From a virus, in the IMG/VR virus record IMGVR_UViG_3300020439_000005, positions 16,698 to 80,697 of that record: 64,000 bases of DNA. One strand, written 5' to 3'. This document shows, piece after piece, positions 35,555-43,025 of the stretch. Below the pieces are notes generated by a model. That model was given only the letters and a program-made list of their open reading frames with translations. It was not told the DNA's origin and did no database searches. The position numbers and the translations under genes were made by a program. Positions within the stretch are counted from its first letter, which is position 1, and the number at the start of each line of letters is the position of its first letter.

Positions 35555-35998
35555 GTCTGTTTCTTGCTTGATTAGTCGTCTGAATACTGCACCCGGAGAT
35601 TCCCCGTAGTCTTCTCTCATTTTTTGGAGATAGTTGAGTTCAGATTCTCCAACGATAACTGATAGCGTCTTACGGACGGGCTTAGGTTCGATAATGTCGG
35701 GGTCTTCGATTGCCTCGTTCATGGAAATTGAATAGCCGAGTTTTACTCTCGGGTTGCCGTGATGATTTACTCCGTTCTTCGATACAACTACGGTCTCGAT
35801 TCCCGAGTTTTCGTCACGTGCTAGTTTCTTCAAGTCGAATGTTAACTGTCGTGCTGTCCTCTGCATGTTGTGAGGCAGGTCGGGGTCTGCGTTGAACCTC
35901 TCTGCTATTTCTGCCGACGTCAGTACGTCGTGACCCTGTCTCTTTGCAGTCAGTAGTGCTTTGCGTATTATTTTCTTCTGTGTCTTTTTCAAACTCAT
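35543..35998 (-). CDS. DNA-binding protein, winged-helix and ribbon-helix-like
   Basis: A 151-aa protein. The basic N-terminus (KKTQKKIIRKALLTAKRQG) and TSAEIAERFNADPD helix resemble a winged helix-turn-helix. The C-terminal 45 residues (KTLSVIVGESELNYLQKM to FRRLIKQE) read like a ribbon-helix-helix. This suggests a transcriptional regulator. It is last in the operon after the VWA gene, and its ATG overlaps the upstream stop (ATGA). It is the best visible candidate for a viral gene switch, though no target is known. Confidence 0.65.
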   Translation of the reverse strand: MSLKKTQKKIIRKALLTAKRQGHDVLTSAEIAERFNADPDLPHNMQRTARQLTFDLKKLARDENSGIETVVVSKNGVNHHGNPRVKLGYSISMNEAIEDPDIIEPKPVRKTLSVIVGESELNYLQKMREDYGESPGAVFRRLIKQETDSQN

Positions 35999-37773
35999 GA
36001 TTTAACCTCCTTAATTTGGATTTCTCCTTCGGCACAGTGAGGACACGGGCATACCTCTTGAGACCAACCTCTAGGCATGGTCAAGATAACTCGACCGTTG
36101 CATGTCGTACACCGAGATTCACGGTGGTTGAAGCCTAGGGGAGGGGCACCGCCTAGGTTGACGGTGATAGGTGGCCTAGCGTCCTTCCATGAAGCGACGA
36201 ATGTTGATTTGTGGGTCGGTCGTGGAACCGCCGACCCGTCTGTACCTGCTCGGGCCATTTCACTCCACATAGGAGCGGACGTTTTGGCTTGATAAAGCAC
36301 TCGGAGCGGAGCGTGGTATTTCACTTCGGAAGGAAGCGAGTTCGTAGTCGAGTCCCATAAAGCCAACAACCCGTCTGTTTTGTATTTTCTACCCACTCGG
36401 TCCATGCTACGGGTTGGAATAACTGCGTCTGCTACGGTTAGTTTACTTAGGACGGTGTGTTGTTTTAACTCAACAACCAAACCAACACAAATGCCGTATT
36501 TGAGTCTCGTAGCGAGAGTAAAGTCTTGAGCATTTTTACTACTGATTGGCACCGGCAAACGCCCGCTTCTAATTTCATGCTCTAAGGTGTTCATAGAACC
36601 TTTGTCGTCCGATTGCCACTTCACAATTTTAGGTTGGACTGCTCGCTCCCCATAATGCGGTCCTCTTTTGATTGTCTTCGGCAATTGTTCTATTGGAGAT
36701 TCGATAAGTTCGATTCTCTCGAATGGTAGTTGCTTTCGGAACATTTCTTTGAAATTATGCGTCCCCTTACCTAATGGCATTTCCACGTCAGCCTCCTTCC
36801 ATATTCGATTGAGACTCCTCATTTGGAAGAAGCCCAATTTCCGATGTATGAATAGCACCATTTCCCTACTGACTATTAGTGGGATTATGTCTGCATTACC
36901 GAATACAGTACGACAGTCGTGGTACAACGGAATGTTGTCGTCGTCGTTCACATAGTAGTCTATGGTGGTGAAATATGGAGTGTATAGGTCATTGGATAAT
37001 TTCTCCTTGACTGCGTCAGTAGCGAAGTATGTCGTCATAAGGTCGTAGGGTCTACCCTCGCCTGTGACTAATGGGACGACACTCCAAGGTCTGATTTCAT
37101 GTCTGTTGATTACTCCGCATTTTTCGTGCTTGTATGGTCTGACGGGGTGTTGTGCGAAGTACCCGCTTAGGTACCCATTGGGTGTTCTGTCGGCTCCCGC
37201 TTGATTCGACGCCATGGATTGAAAGAAATTGAAAACGTCGTTTGCCGGTACGAGTTGTCTCATTGTCTTAGCCATGACGTTCCCTAATTTGTCTCCCCAC
37301 CACCTGTGGCCCTTTCTAGCCGACTCATAGAGGCTGTATAGAGCCGTCTGAGCCTTCGCTAGGTCTTCGACCCTCGCTATTGGTTCTTCGTCGCTTGAGA
37401 CGGCTCTAATGGCCCTTCTTGAGTCTGATAGGTTTCCGGTCGGATGGTACCGCCCGATTGGTTCGTTTGATACTTCTTTCATGTACAACCTACCGATTTC
37501 GGCTACGCCCTCTGCAAACTTCTGTTCGTTGGGGTCTAGTTCACTAGAAGATGAGTGAGGATGGCATAATTGATAGAAAGCGGCGGCGGCATTCGCCGAT
37601 GACTCGAATGCGTGAGCGGGCTTGAAGTCGCCGACCTTGAAGTCGCCGAGGATTTGGTCGAAGTATGGCATTTCCATGAGTTCGTGGACCTCTGCCATTT
37701 CGACGAATAAGTTGTTCAACATTGATGCCGCCGTGTTTTCGCCCATTGTGCTTCTCTTTGGTGCCGCCTTCAT
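35995..37773 (-). CDS. Unknown 592-aa protein with C-terminal zinc ribbon
   Basis: A large protein without a recognised main domain. The C-terminus (CTTCNGRVIL then CPCPHC) is a four-Cys zinc ribbon. The rest is mixed alpha/beta with Trp and His scattered and no obvious catalytic motif. It is translationally coupled (ATGA) to the VWA protein upstream and to the DNA-binding protein downstream, so it probably works with the MoxR/VWA module as substrate, adaptor or effector. This is inference from operon structure. Confidence 0.7.
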   Translation of the reverse strand: MKAAPKRSTMGENTAASMLNNLFVEMAEVHELMEMPYFDQILGDFKVGDFKPAHAFESSANAAAAFYQLCHPHSSSSELDPNEQKFAEGVAEIGRLYMKEVSNEPIGRYHPTGNLSDSRRAIRAVSSDEEPIARVEDLAKAQTALYSLYESARKGHRWWGDKLGNVMAKTMRQLVPANDVFNFFQSMASNQAGADRTPNGYLSGYFAQHPVRPYKHEKCGVINRHEIRPWSVVPLVTGEGRPYDLMTTYFATDAVKEKLSNDLYTPYFTTIDYYVNDDDNIPLYHDCRTVFGNADIIPLIVSREMVLFIHRKLGFFQMRSLNRIWKEADVEMPLGKGTHNFKEMFRKQLPFERIELIESPIEQLPKTIKRGPHYGERAVQPKIVKWQSDDKGSMNTLEHEIRSGRLPVPISSKNAQDFTLATRLKYGICVGLVVELKQHTVLSKLTVADAVIPTRSMDRVGRKYKTDGLLALWDSTTNSLPSEVKYHAPLRVLYQAKTSAPMWSEMARAGTDGSAVPRPTHKSTFVASWKDARPPITVNLGGAPPLGFNHRESRCTTCNGRVILTMPRGWSQEVCPCPHCAEGEIQIKEVKS

Positions 37774-40067
37774 TGTACCACCCTGTTAGTTCTAACTCGG
37801 TCTAGCATGTCCTCGATGAGGAACAGACCTTTGTCGACGATTTGGTCGATGCCCGAGATTGATAGAGAATGTTCGTAGTACCTGTCGACCGGAGAACCGC
37901 AAACGCCGAGAGCGAATACTTCGACTCCCCTTGGTGGGTTGGCGGCTACGTTCTTCAAGTCTTGACTGACTGATACGTTGGTTGGTGCAGGTCCGGCAGG
38001 TGCCCCGTCTGAGATAGTGAAGACCATGTTAGCCGCTACTTCTTTCGGCATTTCGGCTAGCCTGTTGTAGCACCAATTCAACGCACGTCCGTCAGAGTTC
38101 TCTGAGCCTGTGGAAGGCAGAGCGATTGCCGCTTTGGTTCGGTCGCATAGTGGGTTCGAGTAAAGTTTGTTGACTGCAATTTGAGTACCGCCGACGGTGC
38201 CTATGTCGTAGTGGGATGAGAAGTCAACCACTTCGACGTTGAAGCCGAGCCTGTGGAAAACTTCGTGGAATACGATTGAAGCGTTAGCGGCGTGGTGTGC
38301 CCTAGAGCCACCTGTGACTCCCTCAGAATGACCACCCATGGAACCGGATGCGTCGACTAGAAGAATGACGTTAGCCGATGGGTCGTCCTGTATGTTCCTC
38401 TTTCTGAATAGGTTGCGAGAAGTGCCGTAGCGGGATAGTCTGCGTGTGTCTAGTCTGCCTCTGCGTAGGTGGGTGTTCCAACGGGTGTCTAGCCCTAGAA
38501 GTCGGCGTGTGTAAAGGTCGACTAGAGTCTGTATTGTGTCCTCGTATTTCTCGACGGTTGCTTCGTAGTGTTCGGCGGCGGCTTCGATGTTGTCGACCCT
38601 GCCGTCTAGCCTGTACCCGCTTCGGGTTTGGCGTGTGTCGAAGAAGTCAACCACTTTCATGTAGTGGCCTGTGTCGTCCGGTCCGTTGGTGACTAGGTCG
38701 ATACCTGCGTATGCCTCGGTTGCTTCGTACTCGTAGTCGGCTTCGTCGTTAAGAGCCTCGTAGTCCTCAACCTCCATGCACTCGATTGCTTCTCTCATGA
38801 TGGTCTCCATGTCGAACATTTCTCCATTGGAAGTTATGATTGTGTTTTGACCGATTCCACCGTACCCTGCTAGGCCGTCGTCGTCAGCCTCAGTATTACC
38901 TGCGTCACCGGAGATTTCTGTCTCGTCGTATTCGCCGATGGTGCCGTCTAGTTCTCCACCTGCTACACCTTCGCCGACTTCTCCGTCTGCGTCTGCGTCG
39001 CCTGTGGTACTACCCATACCGTCTTCACCCTCTCCTGTACCCTCTGCGTCGCTCTCAGAGCCGTCTTCGGCGTCACCTAGGCCCAAACTACCTGTTGACT
39101 CTCCTTCGCCCTCAGATTCGCTCTCTGAGAGTTTGGATGCTTCTTCGGCGTCTTCTTTGGTTGGTGTGGTTCTCTCGTCGAAGCGAGTTGGACTAACGTC
39201 CTCGGCTTCTTCGCCGGTTTCGGCTTGATTCTTTGCTGACTCTGTGATTTCTCCTTTTGTGTGTGAGTCCATGGAGTCCATTGAGAAGCCCTCCATGCCC
39301 TCCATAGGCAAACCTGCCTCGGACATGTCTCGGTCCATTTCACCCAATGGGAAATGTCGGCGGATTACTTCGATAACTCGGCGAGCCTGTCTAATGACCT
39401 CCATAGTGTTAGGTTGATTGATTGCGTTTTGGTAAAGTGGGCGAGCCTCGTCGATACATGCTACTACTCCTTCGTCGTCGAAGAAGTGAGGGGTGTTGTT
39501 GATGGTCTCGCACATGATAGCGGTCATGACTGCGGATAGTCTGTTTGACTCGTCAATGTCCTGTGTAGCCCAACGTGCCCTGTGCATGTTGGTGTAGTGG
39601 TTGTTGGTGAATGAGACCCTTTTACCGGAACCGGGGAAGTCCTGTCCGAGAAGATGGTTAATTCGAGTGTCCTCTAGTATGTTGACCATGTGGTGAATTA
39701 GTGGGTCGTCTTTGCCGTTCGCAACAGTCCTTCGTAGTGAGTCCCATGAACCAAAGTCTGTGTAGCGAAGGTGCCCTGCCGCTTCGTGGGCTAGGATTGC
39801 TTCTTGAGCCAAAAGGTTCGCCGCTTCGTCTCCCTCGATTGCAGTCTGAGGAACCCACACGGTTTTGCCGTCTGTGCATGCTCGACCGGATGGGTCGAGT
39901 ACAACCTTAGTTGCTGATGCTCCACCCTGTCCGTACTCGCCGGATAGAACCCTAGCGACCTGTGCTAGTCTGCGTTGTCTCGCTCTAAAGCGGAAGGCGT
40001 CGTCTTTTGGCTTGTTGATTATTCCCGCCATGGGGTTGTCGAAGTTGGCGTCGGCTAGCATGTCCAT
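37770..40067 (-). CDS. CobT-like VWA-domain protein
   Basis: A 765-aa protein. The N-terminal third is helical with AHEAAGHLRYTDF near residue 93, which resembles the zincin-like motif of CobT-type proteins but has one extra residue between Glu and the second His. Residues 280-440 are an extremely acidic, Glu/Asp/Gly/Ser-rich linker. The C-terminal VWA domain has a MIDAS site: DASGS near 572, a downstream Thr, and SDG near 700. Such proteins pair with MoxR/CobS AAA+ ATPases (encoded at 41102-42307) to remodel or metallate a target. Driven by a class A promoter. Confidence 0.85.
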   Translation of the reverse strand: MDMLADANFDNPMAGIINKPKDDAFRFRARQRRLAQVARVLSGEYGQGGASATKVVLDPSGRACTDGKTVWVPQTAIEGDEAANLLAQEAILAHEAAGHLRYTDFGSWDSLRRTVANGKDDPLIHHMVNILEDTRINHLLGQDFPGSGKRVSFTNNHYTNMHRARWATQDIDESNRLSAVMTAIMCETINNTPHFFDDEGVVACIDEARPLYQNAINQPNTMEVIRQARRVIEVIRRHFPLGEMDRDMSEAGLPMEGMEGFSMDSMDSHTKGEITESAKNQAETGEEAEDVSPTRFDERTTPTKEDAEEASKLSESESEGEGESTGSLGLGDAEDGSESDAEGTGEGEDGMGSTTGDADADGEVGEGVAGGELDGTIGEYDETEISGDAGNTEADDDGLAGYGGIGQNTIITSNGEMFDMETIMREAIECMEVEDYEALNDEADYEYEATEAYAGIDLVTNGPDDTGHYMKVVDFFDTRQTRSGYRLDGRVDNIEAAAEHYEATVEKYEDTIQTLVDLYTRRLLGLDTRWNTHLRRGRLDTRRLSRYGTSRNLFRKRNIQDDPSANVILLVDASGSMGGHSEGVTGGSRAHHAANASIVFHEVFHRLGFNVEVVDFSSHYDIGTVGGTQIAVNKLYSNPLCDRTKAAIALPSTGSENSDGRALNWCYNRLAEMPKEVAANMVFTISDGAPAGPAPTNVSVSQDLKNVAANPPRGVEVFALGVCGSPVDRYYEHSLSISGIDQIVDKGLFLIEDMLDRVRTNRVVQ

Positions 40068-40076
40068 CAGTCCCGC

Positions 40077-40823
40077 TCACCTAGTATGCCTATATGAACC
40101 TAGCGTTTTGTGGTACTGTGGTTTTCGGTATTGCTGAGTTCTGCTTCGTAGCAGTTTCACATTGTCCCATGATACCATGCTAAGGTCCTCCGTAGTCCAT
40201 GCTCGACTGTGTAGTTCGTGAGCCTCCTGTACTCGGATTGGATTTTCGTTATTGTAAAGTGCAGATTTCAAAACTGCGATTGGATGGGTTGTTTGAGATG
40301 GATGAGCAACTCCTGTGAGGATTGCCTTAGTCACGTCGGGTTCTGTGATTCCGTCTATTGTGTAGCCGTCTCCAAAAGTAATGAGTGAATTGTATGCCGT
40401 ATTCCACGATTTGCATTGAGCCGCAACCTCTCTGATAATGTCCTCGTCCTCGTTGATGCCGAGATGGTGTGATAGGCTTAACAGATATTCAGTCAACTCC
40501 GCTTTAGATGGTGCGGGGTTGTATGTCGATTTTGCTACTCTGCGTATTGCGTATGGGACCGTTTCTAGGTGTTGGACCTCGATTACCATTTGAGGCGGCG
40601 AAGCCGTCAGAGCGGCTCTAACGGCATTCCATTCAGACTTCGTGAAATGCTCTGCCTCAAGCAGAGCGATTCGACCTTGACCAAAGAAGGACGGATGCCT
40701 AGAGTCCTGTATGATTTTCTTCGGGTTGTCTCCACGTACCACTTCAAGACCTAGGACCTCGGCCCTGTCTAGGATGGCAGTCGTTTTACCCGAGCCTGTT
40801 GGACCGTGTATGATTTCAAGCAT
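40077..40823 (-). CDS. AAA+ ATPase, clamp-loader-like
   Basis: 248 aa from the ATG at 40823, which overlaps the preceding stop (ATGCTTGA). Walker A is IIHGPTGSGKTT at residues 4-15. A weak Walker B (IALLEAEH) lies near 63, and PYAIRRVA follows near 97. The C-terminal half is an all-helical bundle like the lid and collar of RFC or delta-type clamp-loader subunits. It could be the second clamp-loader subunit partnering the RFC small subunit, or an independent DNA-dependent ATPase. The last codons carry the class A promoter of the VWA gene. Confidence 0.7.
   Translation of the reverse strand: MLEIIHGPTGSGKTTAILDRAEVLGLEVVRGDNPKKIIQDSRHPSFFGQGRIALLEAEHFTKSEWNAVRAALTASPPQMVIEVQHLETVPYAIRRVAKSTYNPAPSKAELTEYLLSLSHHLGINEDEDIIREVAAQCKSWNTAYNSLITFGDGYTIDGITEPDVTKAILTGVAHPSQTTHPIAVLKSALYNNENPIRVQEAHELHSRAWTTEDLSMVSWDNVKLLRSRTQQYRKPQYHKTLGSYRHTR
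40089..40112 (-). promoter_or_regulatory. Class A promoter of VWA gene
   Basis: CACAAAAC, 9 nt, ATATAGG, 27 nt to the ATG at 40067. It lies wholly within the last codons of the AAA+ gene. Confidence 0.8.
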
Positions 40824-40986
40824 GCTCAGAAGGGACGAAGGAGTCGATTGTCGTTTGACCCTCAGAGGGAGTCCATGCGGGTCTCCCTGCTTGAAGGATT
40901 GTGTCGACGATTCGCTCAAGATTCATCACCCTCTCATTCAACTCAATAATTCTCGCTTCTAGTTGTTCTCTAGTCTGTTCAACCAT
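40816..40986 (-). CDS. Small coiled-coil protein (56 aa)
   Basis: A 56-aa protein, MVEQTREQLEARII onward. It is a leucine heptad coiled coil of about 30 residues followed by a tail with QTTIDSFVPS. QxxIxxF resembles a PCNA-interacting (PIP) motif, so the tail may bind the sliding clamp. The class B promoter is about 30 nt upstream. It is coupled to the clamp-loader-like ATPase by an 8-nt overlap. No clamp gene was found in this window. Confidence 0.65.
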   Translation of the reverse strand: MVEQTREQLEARIIELNERVMNLERIVDTILQAGRPAWTPSEGQTTIDSFVPSEHA

Positions 40987-41002
40987 GCTCCTATTCGACA
41001 GT

Positions 41003-41020
41003 CCCACCTTTATGAAAGGT
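41003..41020 (-). promoter_or_regulatory. Class B promoter
   Basis: CTTTCATAAAGGTGGGAC on the minus strand, about 30 nt before the ATG at 40986; no CACAAAAC upstream. Confidence 0.65.
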
Positions 41021-41031
41021 CGACTCTGAGG

Positions 41032-41101
41032 GGTGGTGGAGAAGGGGATGATTACAACAACCAATTGAGGGGGTTGCCGCCCCTTCTCCGTGGCTCCCCC
41101 C
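41032..41101 (-). terminator. Inverted repeat after the MoxR gene
   Basis: GGAGAAGGGG and its complement CCCCTTCTCC form a 10-bp stem across the gap after the MoxR stop, with a smaller hairpin inside the loop. No T-run follows; it may mark the end of the transcript before the next class B promoter. Confidence 0.4.
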
Positions 41102-42307
41102 TCAGTAGTCAGACAACCTCGCTCGGGCAGTCATTTTGACTGTCTCGATTTCTCTAGGGGTAAATTTCCCTAGGAATGATTCGTCGATTGCTTCTTGAAT
41201 TGAGAAGCCGTCTCTTAGGTCCATGAGTATGTGGATGATAGAACGTGTTGAGACGTCCGATGTGATACCCTTTCGGTTGGCCTTGAGAGTACGAAGGTCG
41301 TTCGCTAGATTGACCAACTCTTGAGCAACTCTGTTATTCATGAAGCCGGATTGTTGTTGTACAACCTGCAACTCCTTCTCAGCAGGGAGATAGTCGACCG
41401 CAAAGGAGCGGCTGAACCTGTTGCGGAACGCTTCGTTCTGTTCGTTGGTTCCGGCATAACCCGGATTGTATGTACCAATGACCATGAAGCCCTCCTTTGC
41501 TCTAACTACTCTGTTAGCGTCGTCCGGCAATACTACGAAGCCGGAGTCCATAGCCGAGAACATAGCAATTTGAGTGTTGTCTCGCATGGCGTTGATTTCG
41601 TCGCAGATTAGAGGGATTCCGTTCTCCATAGCGTTTACTAGGATTCCGTCGATGTAGCGAGTCTCGCCGTCCGCTAGGTCTAGTCGACCGAGCAGAGTTT
41701 CTTCACTAACACCGTCGCTCATGTTGATTCTGAGTACGGGTGTGTTTAGGTGTGCGAAAAACTCTCTAGCCATTAGCGATTTACCGGAGCCTGTTGGTCC
41801 GAATGCCGCTACGTGGCAGTTGACCGTGTCTCCGCCTAGAGAACGCCTTAGCATGGCACCTAAGTGCCTAAACTCATTTCTTGAAGATTCCATGTAGCCA
41901 ACTACGGATGGGATTTGTTGTTGAAGGTCCTCGGACCAACTCTCAGCGTCGCTTCTAGCGATACCATAGAATGTACCGTGGGGAGCGTCTTCGTCTGATA
42001 CTGTGTTAGCGACCTTTACTTCGTACGAACCGATGCCGCCTAGTTCTCCGTTAGCCAATGACTCTGCCATTTCTGCTAGCCATATTTGCTTGTCTGTTCC
42101 GATAGTGACTCTTTCGACACCTGCACCCGCTAGTCTTGAGCGAGTAAAGGCATTCTTCTTCAAGGAGTCTATGGATGCGGCGTTTTCTTCTCCCACGTTA
42201 GAGACAATAATTTCTCTAACGGCTTCAATAAAGGTAGCCTCGTCTACCTTCCCGCCGTGTCGTTCGCATGCTTCTCTCATAGCCAATTGTGTGCTGTTTC
42301 GTGCCAT
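41102..42307 (-). CDS. MoxR/CobS-type AAA+ ATPase
   Basis: A 401-aa protein. The AAA+ core has Walker A AAFGPTGSGKS near residue 173, Walker B PLICDEINAMR near 233, sensor-type GTYNPGYAGTNEQN near 285 and the Arg-finger region NRFSRSF. The N-terminal 110 residues are an unrecognised helical domain. It is closest in appearance to CobS/GvpN/MoxR proteins, which act on a target together with a VWA partner, here the 765-aa CobT-like protein. True cobalt chelation is unlikely without the large CobN subunit, which is absent. Confidence 0.88.
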   Translation of the reverse strand: MARNSTQLAMREACERHGGKVDEATFIEAVREIIVSNVGEENAASIDSLKKNAFTRSRLAGAGVERVTIGTDKQIWLAEMAESLANGELGGIGSYEVKVANTVSDEDAPHGTFYGIARSDAESWSEDLQQQIPSVVGYMESSRNEFRHLGAMLRRSLGGDTVNCHVAAFGPTGSGKSLMAREFFAHLNTPVLRINMSDGVSEETLLGRLDLADGETRYIDGILVNAMENGIPLICDEINAMRDNTQIAMFSAMDSGFVVLPDDANRVVRAKEGFMVIGTYNPGYAGTNEQNEAFRNRFSRSFAVDYLPAEKELQVVQQQSGFMNNRVAQELVNLANDLRTLKANRKGITSDVSTRSIIHILMDLRDGFSIQEAIDESFLGKFTPREIETVKMTARARLSDY

Positions 42308-42377
42308 TTTTTATTCCTCATTGGTTGTTCATTTGTTGGGTCCCGCTATCATGTCGGGCAGGTCGTCGTAGAAGATT

Positions 42378-42530
42378 CTACTTATCAATGTTTGCACGTA
42401 TAGTGGTTCTCGGGTATATCCTACAACACTTTGCACAAGCCTTGATGTCTTTTCCATTCGTTCTCGGTATGACCTTCTTACACATAACACACACATACGT
42501 GGGTTTAGTGTGGTCCTTCCGCTTCGCCAT
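42378..42530 (-). CDS. Mini zinc-ribbon protein (50 aa), class B promoter
   Basis: A short gene read directly from the sequence. It encodes 50 aa with CVMC at residues 14-17 and CAKCC at 32-36, a treble-clef or zinc-ribbon spacing, and is very basic. A class B box sits about 30 nt before the ATG, so it is the first gene of the MoxR transcript. Possibly a nucleic-acid-binding regulator. Confidence 0.75.
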   Translation of the reverse strand: MAKRKDHTKPTYVCVMCKKVIPRTNGKDIKACAKCCRIYPRTTIRANIDK

Positions 42531-42548
42531 ACAACGAAAGAGCAGAGT

Positions 42549-42564
42549 CCCACCCTTATGAAGA
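42549..42564 (-). promoter_or_regulatory. Class B promoter
   Basis: CTTCATAAGGGTGGGA on the minus strand, nearly identical to the RFC promoter, about 30 nt before the ATG at 42530. Confidence 0.7.
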
Positions 42565-42569
42565 ACGAC

Positions 42570-43025
42570 CTATGATACCATAGTTAGGTACGTTGCTATG
42601 TGACGTTCTTTGTATTCCCGTTTGGCTCTTGAGTTTTCAAATCTGAGAATCTTCTTCGGCTTGTACCAAAGTTTCTGCTTGTCTTTTGACTCAACGATAC
42701 GGAGTGCCTTAGCAACCTTTCTTGTTGCATGGCTCGCTACGATGTACGGCAGTATCGGTCCTATGTCTCGGTCGGGATAATCCGGCCAACATGCGTTGAA
42801 GATTCGGAGACTTGCTTCTTCGGGTGTTGGTGCCGAGACTGCTAGTGCTACTATTGCATCTATCTCCTCGGCGAAAGCCTCAGCCTCCTTTACTCCCTCA
42901 TCATGTAGAACGTCCTTGAAGTGATTGAACGAACCATAGTGGTCCAACATGATACGCCTAGCCTCATGGTGGGTGAACCCACACTTGAGTCTCAGAGTAT
43001 TGTATAGTTGATTTTTCCACGTCAT
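42570..43025 (-). CDS. Hypothetical protein coupled to PolB
   Basis: 151 aa, from the ATG at 43025 that overlaps the PolB stop (ATGA). It is helical, with HHEARRIMLDHYG near the N-terminus and a basic C-terminus (KPKKILRFENSRAKREYK). No domain recognised. Translation coupling to PolB suggests a replication or repair role. Confidence 0.7.
   Translation of the reverse strand: MTWKNQLYNTLRLKCGFTHHEARRIMLDHYGSFNHFKDVLHDEGVKEAEAFAEEIDAIVALAVSAPTPEEASLRIFNACWPDYPDRDIGPILPYIVASHATRKVAKALRIVESKDKQKLWYKPKKILRFENSRAKREYKERHIATYLTMVS

Noticed and set aside
38840-39343. Several open frames overlapping the acidic linker of the VWA protein
   Set aside because: Low-complexity shadow frames of the Glu/Asp/Ser-rich linker without promoters.
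37770-42307. Cobalamin cobaltochelatase (CobS/CobT) function
   Set aside because: No CobN and no other cobalamin genes; the generic MoxR/VWA pairing is better supported.
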